Source: Symsagittifera roscoffensis
Taxonomy: Eukaryota; Xenacoelomorpha; Acoela; Convolutidae
Length of the DNA stretch: 64,000 nucleotides
Assembly: GCF_963678635.1 (NCBI RefSeq)
Contig: NC_087065.1
Location: forward strand, 20,713,480 to 20,777,479
Reading direction: 5' to 3'
Shown: positions 11,927 to 22,660 of the stretch, in pieces
How the letters are laid out: each line of letters opens with the position of its first letter
Position numbering within the stretch: position 1 is the first letter of the stretch
The notes under the pieces: model-generated
What the model saw: the letters and a program-made list of their open reading frames with translations, nothing else
Told to the model about the DNA's origin: nothing
The model's database searches: none
Made by a program: the position numbers and the translations under genes

Positions 11927-12270
11927 ATGGAAGTTATGTATCTTCAATTTTTAGTGCTTTTGGTAGTATTTTGGCAGTATAGTGCTTTAGGGACTACAGA
12001 TGTGTCCAAATTCAGACAATCTCCTGAAAGCAAAGATTTTACTGTGTGATCTTTTAGGTGTCTGGTACGAGACAGGCAGAACCTATTTCACAGATAGCTC
12101 TTAGGGGTTCTATTAAACGATTGTTGATAGTACTTTTAGAAATTAGAAACGCTCAAATTAGAACTCGCAGAACTAATTTAGTTTCATTCGAAAAGGCATT
12201 CTTTTTGGCCACTGTAGCAGAAACCAACAGCAATGTTATTAGAACTCTGGCACTAAGCACACTTTTATAA
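11927..12270 (+). CDS. Candidate small secreted protein, array copy 3
   Basis: Third paralogue. The leader block has two substitutions relative to copies 1 and 2 (one changes E to K after VS; the other falls in the 14-nt GT..AG segment). The downstream frame 12058-12270 is open and carries IRTRRTNLVSFEK. AATAAA lies at 12361. Further downstream in the same unit the exon-like ORF is frameshifted, so this copy may be decaying. Confidence 0.3.
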
Positions 12271-12427
12271 AACTGAATTGTTGTCATTTTTTATTGGTTT
12301 GACGAGTGGGTTTTCTTTCTATGATATTGAATTCAAAACCTAACGCGTAAAGAAAGGTTTAATAAACATCGCTCGACGAACGGAAATGCATTTTTGATGT
12401 TCAAGATCCCGCAAAATATATTCCTAT

Positions 12428-12879
12428 CAGTAGAGGATTTGGGTGGGGGTGGTTGGGAGCGGACGCCTGTTCCCCCCTCGGGGATTCGACCCCCTGCTGT
12501 CCCAAAGCCCCCTTGTTTTGTTTTGATATATCCATTTTTGGCCTTAAATTTTTTCTAAAGGCGCCTAACTTTGAGGGAGGAGCGCCCGCCAAAAAAACGC
12601 AATTTTTTTGGTTGAAATTTTCCAAAAAGTGCCTAAAAACGCCTTTTAAAAAAAAAAAATTGGCGCAGACGCACTTAAAAAAAAAGGTCGACAAAATTTT
12701 CAAATTTTTTTTTTTGAAAATCCGCCAAAAAAATCCGCCCCAAATTTTCCAAAAAGTGCCTAAACACGCCTTTTTTTAAAACAAATTTGGCGCAAACGCA
12801 CCTAAAAAAAGGTCGACGGAATTTTCAAAATTTTTTGAAAGTCCGCCTCTCCCTCGATAAATTCCTAGATCCGCGCCTG
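12428..12879. mobile_element. hAT-like MITE, family A, array unit 3
   Basis: Same insertion as in units 1 and 2. It also carries the internal duplication (two CCAAAAAGTGCC blocks, at about 12620 and 12750), with a deletion near TCTAAAGGCGCC. This suggests units 2 and 3 share a more recent ancestor than either does with unit 1. Confidence 0.72.
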
Positions 12880-12926
12880 GTTCCTATTAAAATATTTCTC
12901 AATTTGTGTTAACATTTCAGGGGCTT

Positions 12927-13213
12927 TTGCTCACTTGGGTTCGGGCTGGGTTGAAGTATAATTTTTAGAAAATGATTTTTGCTAAAAACTGATTAAGCAA
13001 ATAATTTAGGAATGATCCGTCTGCAAATAGATTCAGAATGCGAGTCTGGTTTTGGACCCATTCGCCGCTCAAGCACTCTGGAAATGGACCATATATGTGA
13101 GCTTACAATCACATCGACACAACCTTCAGCCAATTCAACTTTATCATGTACCCGGATCCCATAAACGTTTCCAATTCCAGTCAAGATATGCGAGTTTTTA
13201 TTTTTGGTTACGA
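12927..13213 (+). pseudogene. Decayed 3' exons of array gene, copy 3
   Basis: Counterpart of 5487-5784. Two changes suggest decay. The putative donor AATAGTTTTT of copies 1 and 2 reads AATGATTTTT here, losing GT. The second block (ATG at 13012) also has a net 5-nt insertion after MDHI, so the frame is lost and a stop follows soon after. The remainder of the block (to about 13213) still aligns with copy 1. Confidence 0.35.
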
Positions 13214-13228
13214 AACACATTAGCTCAT

Positions 13229-13690
13229 TGTTCTATACACTTGATCGGACTCTCAGCCAGATTCGGTGACTCCTATTCCGAGGACTCACGAATACGCTTG
13301 GCTGCTGGTTCGAAATCCGAGTCTTGCCAAGTCATTGGAATTGTGAAGCGTAGTGAGGACATTGTTTGAGAGAACCAATATAAACAGTCTAGATGGTCCT
13401 CAGCTTATTGGGACATTTGAGCGGAATAGCTTTCTGCCTTATCATTAAATTGAAAAAACAAAAAGTTTATCCGTTACTAGAATGCTAAATGAGAGATCAG
13501 TTGTGCTTGACGTAGAAGGAGTTGAATTTCAAAAACAACTTTAATTTTAAATTAATAATTTATATCCTTTTCAATCATTTTGAACTTTCACATTTCCGTA
13601 ATAACATGCTGAAAGACCCTTGATAAATTCTTGTTCAAATTCAGCCAATAGAATTCACTCAAATTCGTCACCTTCAATATCCCTAACACA
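13229..13690 (+). repeat. tRNA-derived SINE-like fragment and AT-rich flank
   Basis: Just beyond the array, ACGAATACGCTTGG (about 13288) followed by CTGGTTCGAAATCC resembles the body and B box of a tRNA-derived SINE. The same ACGAATACGCTTGG occurs at about 45138, upstream of GGTTCAAAC. No A box is convincing here. The remainder up to 13.7 kb shows no gene. Confidence 0.3.
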
Positions 13691-14139
13691 AACTCATGAG
13701 CCGACAGATATCAATCTCCAGGCATATCTATAACTATAACTTATAACCTCCAGGTCAAAAAAAAGCACCTTGCTAAAACTTGACAACTAAAATAAACACC
13801 GCTTCAATATTACAACCTTCCCCTATCAAATAATGCAAAGATCAACAATATTTTCCCAACATAGACCTCAAAAACCCTCTAACCAAAAATGGCAAATTAG
13901 CCTAAAGTAAAAAAGGACCATGATCATTTGGCCTAAAGTACAAATATCTCAAAAAAACCCCAAATTATCCAACAAGTAAAAACAAAATTAAGAAGACCTC
14001 CCGAGCACCATAAAATAAGCCCCCAACAATTTTTGACAAAACTCAACCCACTTGTCAAAAAATCAATATATAATCCGACCACACTTGAATTTCGGACCAA
14101 AATTTTAAAAAATATTCGACGAAACGAATCATTTCTCAA

Positions 14140-15700
14140 ATGCTTTTTTCTCTAACAGTCGATACTCTTAAACGAATAATCTTCAATCTTTTCATAAAAG
14201 TTTCTCTCGTATTTAAACTTTTGCTAATATTTTTTATTGAAACTTCCGAAGCCCTAATAATCCTTTTGATAATTTTTTGCAAATTTTTTTTGTTTTCTGT
14301 TCCCTATTTGAAATATATCTCCAATTTTCTCAAATCCTTGACAACATTCACAGGTACGATAACTCAAAATCTATTCAAATGATACGAACTATTTTCAGTC
14401 GAAAAGATATTTTTCTTTTGTTTATAACTTTCCTCACATTTTTGACATCCCTAATCATGACAATGTGCAAGTGTATAAAAACAGCAATAGTCACATTCGC
14501 CCTAGCAACTATTCGTTTAATTCTTTCTATTGAAGAATACTATAACAAACATAAGTTCTAAAAATCAATCACCCAAACACATTTTCAAAATTGCTAATCA
14601 ACCACCACCAAAACAGCCCCCACCAACATCTTCCCAAGAAAGTCCGGTAACACCTACAACCACCCAAACTCCTCAAACATCAACACGCATTTCTTTTCAA
14701 GATAATCCATACACTTTTGAAGAACGACACGCACGCTTATCAGAACCTTTAGAACCAGTCCATCGACAAGCACATTTAAGTGAACCCACATATAATTTAT
14801 ACCCCACCTTACAACAATACCTAAATCGAGTAAGACATTTTAGTCGAAATCAAAATACACTTGAAATAAATAGATAAATTATACATCCCAAACGAAATAG
14901 AAATTTTCAAACTCCCAGAGTTCATTTTAATATACCTCAATCTCCAACACCAACTACCTCAGAACTATCTAGCAGTACATTACCAGATACCCCTACACTT
15001 ACTCACAACATAGCTTTTCAAATGTTCCATCAGATTATCTAGGTTCAACCCCAAAATCAGAACAAATTCGTGAAAATCCTTTTAACCCCCCAGAATCTAC
15101 CGAACGCTTACCATATTGGACCTCACACTCATATACTCAAGGTGAACCCAATTTAGTAAATGAACCAATAGATATTTCTTCCGATACAACACTATCATCC
15201 CTGCCAGAAACACTCTCACTTCCATCAACACCATCTATAAGTCAAATATTACCAACACTTTTCCCCTTCAATTTTCCAATCAATCTCGACGCCAAATACA
15301 GAGAACAATCATCGTCAAACATCCCTTTACGATTAGATTGGAACACTTTCGTAGCACCTCCACCACTATTTGGACAACATCAAGAAAGTAGCCGACTCCA
15401 TAGTTGGGCAATTAATAGACTACAATATAGACAGGATATCCACGAAGATATTCGACAACATAATATTCAAATACTTCAACAAAATAGTCTTCAATTAAAA
15501 TTTGAAATCACAGTCAAACTTAATAATATTGTTCAACACCCTTTTACCCTAAGTTCACCAAATATAACAGCTCAATCACTACCTCCCACGTTTATAACAA
15601 GTGAAGTAATCTATAAATACGATAGATACACCAAAAACACAATTGGATGTATCACATTTTATAATCCATACTCAGGATTATCATACACATGTATATTTTA
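14140..15700 (+). pseudogene. Broken hydrophobic then P/T/S-rich coding segment
   Basis: Two overlapping frames (14140-14382 and 14277-14561) encode strongly hydrophobic segments that could be membrane anchors. From 14530 the frame becomes rich in Pro, Thr, Ser and Gln (PPPKQPPPTSSQESP). It continues in broken frames through about 15700 with segments such as LDWNTFVAPPPLF and GCITFYNPYSG. Several in-frame stops and shifts separate them. The P/T/S-rich part resembles a mucin-like or disordered extracellular segment. No family was recognised. Confidence 0.35.
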
Positions 15701-15719
15701 AAGATGTTCACATTTCAAC

Positions 15720-17710
15720 AAATCCTTTTTCTAATTTTTCCGAACAAAACAGAAATCCATCTCCTCGCGCAGGACCTCAGGATTTATTAGTAAGACACTA
15801 TGAGTAACACAATGCAAATCGGAACCACAAGCTATAGAAACCACAAATGTAGTAGCAACATTATATTCAAAAGCCCGAGCAACAATACTTACAGCTAACA
15901 TACGACATTCACGATAAACACTGGATACTACACGTTGGAATAAATAATCCTTCAAACTGCAAAGCAGATAAAAAAAATAAAGGATATCAAGAAATAATGT
16001 TTTTTGATCGGAAAAAACAACTTGAAAAAATACAACTTACACGAGATTTAAAAGATAACACCATTATTTATCAAGGAATAAGATTACCCTGTAAAAATGA
16101 CCGAGGCTATTGTGATCCCACAACAAGGACACAAGCAACAATTGTTTGGTTCCCCGAAGATACTTGTACAACATTTCAAGTAGCAAAATTACATCCTCGA
16201 ATGATAAAATTTCATGAAAAATATTTCATTGAATCCATCCCATACAAACAAGTGAACCCATCTCACAGAAGAAGTGCTAACTTCAGAAACATTCATAATA
16301 TAGAAAATAAATTGACACGTTTTCAAATCTATCACGAAACAGAATTTGCATGTAAATATCAAAAACCGCTTTATAAAACACAATACTCTGAAATACTTGT
16401 CGAATAGGACGAAGGTTTCGACATGACCACTAGAAAAACAAAATTTGATCCTTATGCAACACATCACCCCATTAACGAAGACACATCATACGTTCCAGTG
16501 AACCTCATTAAAAGTGCAGGTAATCCTGGTGGAAAACTAAAACCATACGACAGTAAAAGCACACGTTTACAAGAACTATCATTAATGAATAGTACCCATT
16601 TTGGCGCAATACTTTATGACATTCAATTAGACATGAAATTCGACTACACGATTAGTAGAATTCTTCAAGAAATGTCCTTTTCTGAACTCGAAACACTTCA
16701 CCAACTATGCGAATTATAAAGAACACAGATTTTACAATCACTCTCATTAGCAGTTCTAAAATTACCCTACGCAGGATATTTGTTATCCGGAAACAAATCA
16801 AATTTCCTTGATTACAAAGGAAACATTTTATGGTTTTATACTTGTACCAAAAAAGTATCACCACTATATGTTTTTGAAGATAAACGTTGTTATTAAAGAA
16901 TTCCCATATTCTATAAAAATAAAGTACATTTTGTTGAAACACTCTCAAGACGAACATATTTTTGGGATACCGCAGTCCCATGTGGATCAAAAAATAGCCA
17001 CAACGTCGTACAATTAAACCCTGACGAAGAAAAGTACTATTTACTAACACCATACCCTACATTAATGCAACCATTAAAAAAGTTTTCACCGGAAAGTATC
17101 CGAGCTATTGCTCGCAATCCCAACATCGATTTACAATCAATAGGAATATATTCTTAATCGGATATACAACATCACATTAGAACACAACAATTTCAAGAAC
17201 TACTAACACAAATGGACATTATACAACGACAGTCAATAGATCAAAATTTAAAGAAAACTTGCAGAAACTGCAGGATTCTCAGAAATTTATACACAAGACA
17301 ACAGTGGATATTTTAAATTTATCAAAGACTACATATATTTACACAGCAAAAAAATGAAAAATATAGACCACAAGATAATTCACCTATTAACATTTACAGT
17401 TTTGTAACTTTAAAGTACGAAATTCTTGCCTTTCTAGGATAGCCATATTACATCTTAGAAAGATTGACTATCTTATACGCAATGTTTAATTTTATTGGAT
17501 TTCTTTTTTCACTGTTAAAAGGAATCTATAACACATGCGCTATACACACACAAGTAAACCGCCAAGCAAGTGTAGCACGTATACTATTCGCAGGATTTTT
17601 TGGAATTTTTTCATCATCAATCAATAAAATACTTTTAGATGCACAAAAACATATAACGAAGAACATAATAATGTAGATACAACACCTACAGCACCAAAAA
17701 TACCAAACCT
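15720..17710 (+). pseudogene. Envelope-like glycoprotein remnant
   Basis: An open frame at 15997-16407 carries GYCDPTTRTQ and VWFPEDTC. A second (16423-16719) follows after a stop and continues, with further stops or shifts, through Cys-bearing segments (WFYTCTKK, RTYFWDTAVPC) to about 17156. A later frame (17464-17676) has two hydrophobic stretches (FNFIGFLFSLL, ILFAGFFGIFSSS) consistent with a membrane anchor. Regularly spaced Cys residues, aromatic-rich strands and a C-terminal anchor fit a class of envelope-like surface glycoproteins. The identification rests on overall character, not a database match. At least four interruptions are visible, so it is non-functional as read. No restored reading is given. 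Confidence 0.42.
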
Positions 17711-17879
17711 ACCTCAAAACCATCCATTATCACTAGTTTCCCGAAATTTTCGCAATCTAGCAATTACCAATCCCCCAAATTTTAGACCAAATACAGTACA
17801 AAGTCCCATCCGGCATATAGTAACACAAAACCACCAAAATGATGATACATATGAACAAATTATTGAAAAACCCCACACC

Positions 17880-19475
17880 ACCACCACTTTTCAATCTCAA
17901 AATAATCATTTTTTTTAGCCCACGATGAGCAGACAAATTGGATCCCTCCATCGCTCAAATTCCCACCCAGCCAACCTCCAAACTCAAATCCCCATTATCC
18001 CACTTTTCGCTTTTCCGCCACCCGATTCACCACAAATTAATATATCATCAGGCATGAATTCAGAAACTAACTCACACATCTCAGTTTTTCACACAGTATC
18101 GCAATACAATAACTCCGATGTAGAAACTCCCGACAAATTCGCAGATTCCGAACCATCCCCTTCTGCCTATACCCAAACCAAATCTTCAATTTTTCAAAAC
18201 CCCCCTTTCGACCCAATTCAGCCTCATAACCAATTTCCATCACCCTCCACTCCTTCTCATGTTTCCCAAATAACCTAAACCTACTCCCCATTGATTTCCG
18301 AACGCTCAAACAATAAGTCCCCAGATAACATTGAAATTTCTGAAGAACTTGATAATTTTATAACACTACAATAACAATTACCATACCCCACACTCTCACT
18401 ATTCACCAATTATCATCAACAGTAACATCATCAAATCCACCAACACCTACACCACTTTCAGATTATACCCCATCACTAGCTCAGTCATCCACGTCAACAG
18501 AAACATCCACTAGCACTAACCGAGCTACTAGAACTTTTAAACGCAAATTCCCAAATCACCCATTTCCATCAAAACCCGGAACCGCCCGAGAATATATAAG
18601 TCATCCAGACCACACCAACCTCGCAAATTATCTCTAAGTAACTCTACCCATATTTCCACAATATACTCTAAACCATTCTGACACTAACCCAGAACCACGT
18701 AATTTTGTAGATGAGAATGTTTTAATACCTACACTTCATTGGACCCCATATTATAATTTCACTAACCCTCTTTCTTTACCACTTCATAACACCAAACAAG
18801 ATATTGAAAGAAACAAAAACGATTTATACCAACTAACCACGTCACTCACACCCCAACAATTTACATGTAGTATATAAAAAATTATTAAAAATGTTCACAG
18901 CACCCCGAGCTAACAATTACTCAATTGAATACTACGATCATAATATCATTAGACCAAATCAAGACCAATTTCTAGATGAAGACCGTTTTGCTAATCCACA
19001 ACTAACAGAAAAATTTTTCATCAAAACATCTTATATATTCACACTCAACATTTTCGATAAAAAGCATGATCACATTATTTCAGAAGCACTAGCAGATATC
19101 AAGGCATATGAAACATTTAACGATAAATTCCAACTATTTTCACTAACCTTTCATTTTCTTTCACCAAAAGAACGTGATTTGCACTGTTCCCACGATATCA
19201 TGTTGCGAACTAAACAAACGCACACTTACACATATTTTCGTTTTATACAACATAAAGATGATTTACATACACCATCACGACAACCCCACCACAGACTTCA
19301 GTTTATTAATTCCAAATACACCTCACCATATTTTCATAACTTCACATCTTGTATAAAAAATACTAACCTTCAAGGCATTCTCCGCAACTACGACCCGATC
19401 CGCAGATGTATATATTCTGTCCCCTTACCAAGACCTTCAATGAAGAAGAATCCCACGCTTCATCATCCCGCATGA
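17880..19475 (+). pseudogene. Second P/S-rich broken coding segment
   Basis: The frame 17925-18278 is rich in Pro and Ser (FAFPPPDSPQ, FPSPSTPSHV). Broken frames continue to an open frame at 18891-19475 of 194 codons (NNYSIEYYDHN, DKFQLFSLTFHFLSP). Its layout (P/S-rich run, then a Trp/Tyr-bearing globular-looking part) parallels the 14.5-15.7 kb segment, hinting at two related genes or a duplicated 5' part. The family was not recognised. Confidence 0.3.
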
Positions 19476-19479
19476 ATTC

Positions 19480-21069
19480 ATTCAACCTATCGAAATACGC
19501 ACATTAGAATTCATTCATAACACTAAATTTAATCATAAATTATACAATTTAATACAGAACACACCTCATCAATTTGCAGTTGGCACCGAAGAACTAAACA
19601 CCATAAAAGCACTTCAATTGCTTTGGCCACTGCTGCAAACTAAAAAAAGTCATTCGCATACTAGCTAAATTACTCACAACATCAGACCTTATTCACGACA
19701 TTTTTCTACACGGTTTCTTCCCAGAAAATTAGGTATATATAAATTAAGTATTACTACTAACTAATTCAAAATTGTATAAACCATTTTATACAGATGTTTA
19801 ATTCATTCTTTTAGTCTTCACATCATAATCACCTGCAAGAAGAAAGAAAAAACCAAATAAAAATACAAACTCTTGAATTTATAATAATCATTAAACCTTA
19901 AGCACTGAATGAAGCAGTAAAATTCATAACAAAAGCAGTAAATTAATCTATAAATTATTTCCCCAGAGTAGTAAAATTAAATACGTTGAAAAATTATAGT
20001 TTTGAAGATCCCCAAAAGAGTAAAATTCAATTTCTAAGCAGTAAAATTTATAAAAGAAGTAAGCAGTACTAACCTTTCTATCTTTTCACTTACTCGCACA
20101 AGAATTCTATCCAAAATCGCACAGCTCGCCCACGAAGAATTGTTTAAAATAATGATTTCAAGTTTTAAGTTTTCACTAACAATAACTCAAACAAGCGATA
20201 ACAAGTTTCCAACTTTTCTTTAACCCGGTTGGAAAGGAATTATATATTAACCTAAACTGACCAACGCAGTTTACTAAACACCATAAACCATAAACTAACA
20301 GCATGAATAAGAAAAGGAAACCCAAAACGGATTAAACCAGCTTAAAACTGGATAAATTGTTCTTTTGGAGACTATTACCAAGTCTAAAAAAGAACTAATA
20401 AAACACCAAAAAGTCGCAAGACAAACCCAAACCGAAAAACAATTTGATTTTTGAAAAAAGGACACAACCATAGTAACATAAGAAAAACTAGAAAAAAACA
20501 TAACTTAAAAAATTAACACAAAGCAGGACCTCTCAAATAAACAGCATGATATCATACTCCCACTCCTGGCCTAACCCACCAGAGAGGACGTCCTGAGCAT
20601 GCTCTATAGCCGGCTTAACCCACCGTGCTACACCCACGCTTTGTGACCATACTCTGTTTTTAATAAGAGGTACTCAAGGGTGAGTAACTCTTCAGAATAA
20701 CTGAACTAAAACAAAAACGCTTTTGCGAAAACAACTAATTAAGATCATAACTAAAAAACTAAATTAACTAAATTTTATAAAAATGTAAGCCATAATATGC
20801 AGTCTATAGATCATACACGACTACAAAGACGAACATCCACAGACTAGATGACCCCATCACACTCGATCTACAGAATGGCTAAACACAATCAACATGCCGC
20901 TCACAACCACGACTTAAAAGATTTAGAGCACGACTTGACTTCGCAGAAAAGGACTTCATTGAATCAGACCAATGACCACCTCGATCTTCAAGTATACGTA
21001 CAGATCCTAAGTACAAGGCATTCCCTCCAAACACAATCTTCACGCCATTCCCAGACGAGGGTGATACTC
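19480..21069. other. Non-coding AT-rich stretch with iterated AGTAAAAT
   Basis: Between about 19913 and 20070 the motif (GC)AGTAAAATT recurs five or six times in degenerate form. At 20525-20645 the minus strand reads GTGTAGCACGGTGGGTTAAG, which fits a Pol III A box (TRGCNNAGYNGG), and a related GGTGGGTTAGGCC lies 60 bp further on; this suggests a SINE fragment. The frame at 20848-21162 is open but unlike any known protein, and its end overlaps the start of the duplicated block. Confidence 0.35.
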
Positions 21070-22660
21070 AATCAGTTCTCTACGAAGGCAGAACAAACAG
21101 TCATAGCAAACCATTTGGAAATCAGATTTAAATCGTTGGGGATCACAGTCGTTGTCGAATGACAAGCTAACAACTGCATATCCATGAATCCAGCATCATG
21201 GAACGTTCTTCTTCAAGAGGAACTCTGTCGACGACTCTAGCTTCCTTGAGCCTTCTTCTCCACGGAACAAGAATAAGAAAATGATGTTCGCCAAATACCA
21301 ACGATCATCATCCATCCTTCAATTACAAAAAGAAAGATAAAAACTAAAAACTCTGTAAATCCCGGATGGGTGGAACCTGATCTAAACTATATTTTATTAT
21401 TGGTTATAAATTGGATATTTTATCACTATAAATAATTTAATATTAACCAATCATGATACATCTAACTAACAATCCACTTATTTCTAAGTGCTGAAATTAC
21501 TTGTAATTTTAGCACCAGAGAGATTTGAATTTAACTTAGAAATTAGTTACCTCTCCAAGAGAACTTCAGCAATCGTAATAAACCATTATACTCTAGATCT
21601 ATTGAGCCTAGCAGAGACTAGTTAAACACCCTGAGACTAGTAGATATAAGAGTAAGATTAGGATCGGTATGGGACTAAGAAGTTGCACGAATCTATCCGG
21701 CCGAAAATAAGATAACGTGACGAGCAGACGGTGTACCCTATCCGAAATTACTCTATGAGCCAAGCACAAAGCTTAGCTCACCTGGCTGTTTTTGATGTGC
21801 AATAAGAAGTTGTTTTTTAAACTTCAAAAATTGATAACTAGTAAACAATATCAAATCAAGCTGAAAAAGAACACTTTCCAATAAAATTATATTATTTAAC
21901 AAATTATAGATGCAACTGACAATTTTTGGTGCTTGATTTACTAATCATTATCAAGACCCTTTTATGATATTTACTGAAATTTTTGATCCCATTCCAGTAT
22001 AACTTTTTTTCGTAAAATCTAAGTGATATTTCAAACATTTGCAAATCAATCATTATGAATAATATCTAAGTCAAAACTGTCAATTAGATGTGACTAACCG
22101 ATCATTGTTCGAGAAAAAATAGTGCTTAAACTTTTTTGATTTTTCCGTGTTTCCCTTAGTGTGTTTCTTCTTTCAATTGGCACCCATAGACCAAAATATC
22201 AAGTTAAACGAAAGTCATTACTTAAGTTTGTGAAATGAATCAGGAATGCTTTTAAAAAGCAATTCCGAGTGGTATATAAGACTCCAGTGAATTTCAATGT
22301 TTCTTTTTATCTATCATAAAACTTAAAAAGGCTTCATTATCCCTGAACTTCCATGCTCTTATCTAATCTAAAACGTTAAAATATAATATTAAGAAATATT
22401 TTTTATCTCAAACCAAAATTTTTGCCACTACTAATTTAGTCAACAATAGGAGCACTTCACTGTTGTGTAAAGGATCCGCATATCAGTCTTATGAGGCACT
22501 ATACGTTTTCCCAATAATGTCTTTGTTAATGATGAAACAAAAGGAACATTTTGAACAGTTTGCTTCGTGTTCTCGAAACAATTTGAAGAAGTATGAAAAC
22601 AGAAATAGTTCAATTTGATCGAATGTTTTTTTATAACAATAAAGATCACGTTTGAGTTTA
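21070..22660. repeat. 1.59-kb tandem duplication, copy 1
   Basis: Begins AATCAGTTCTCTACGAAGGC and ends AAAGATCACGTTTGAGTTTA. It is followed immediately by a second copy that differs at only scattered bases. AATCAG stands at both outer edges and at the junction, consistent with duplication through 6-bp microhomology. No ORF above 70 codons is preserved in both copies except a minus-strand frame (22440-22649) of no recognisable type. Confidence 0.93.

Larger units (their letters stand above)
2183..13228. repeat. Three-unit tandem array, 3.6-3.7 kb period
   Basis: Three head-to-tail copies start near 2183, 5792 and 9528, each beginning around TTTGATTTTGTGTAAGAAATG. Landmarks keep register: the TATAAATA box at 3867, 7464 and 11183; the leader ATG at 4607, 8215 and 11927; the MITE start at 5108, 8716 and 12428. 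Copies match over nearly their whole length with small indels, roughly 90-95% by eye. The array ends at about 13228, after the ORF that closes each unit. Each unit carries a candidate gene, described separately. Confidence 0.92.
13700..19700 (+). mobile_element. Degenerate A/C-rich retroelement-like region with Env-like coding
   Basis: For 6 kb the plus strand is strikingly A/C-rich (ACA, CCA, CAA, ACC codons), quite unlike the flanking T-rich repeats. The forward frames give protein-like segments broken by stops and shifts. Order: hydrophobic segments (14140-14561), a P/T/S-rich segment (14530 to about 15700), a central Cys-containing ectodomain-like segment (about 15720-17160), a membrane-anchor-like segment (17464-17676), and a second P/S-rich segment (17900-19475). 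No reverse transcriptase, integrase or LTR pair was recognised, so the element class is inference. It could be an LTR retroelement with an env gene, an endogenous virus, or another large element. Confidence 0.45.
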
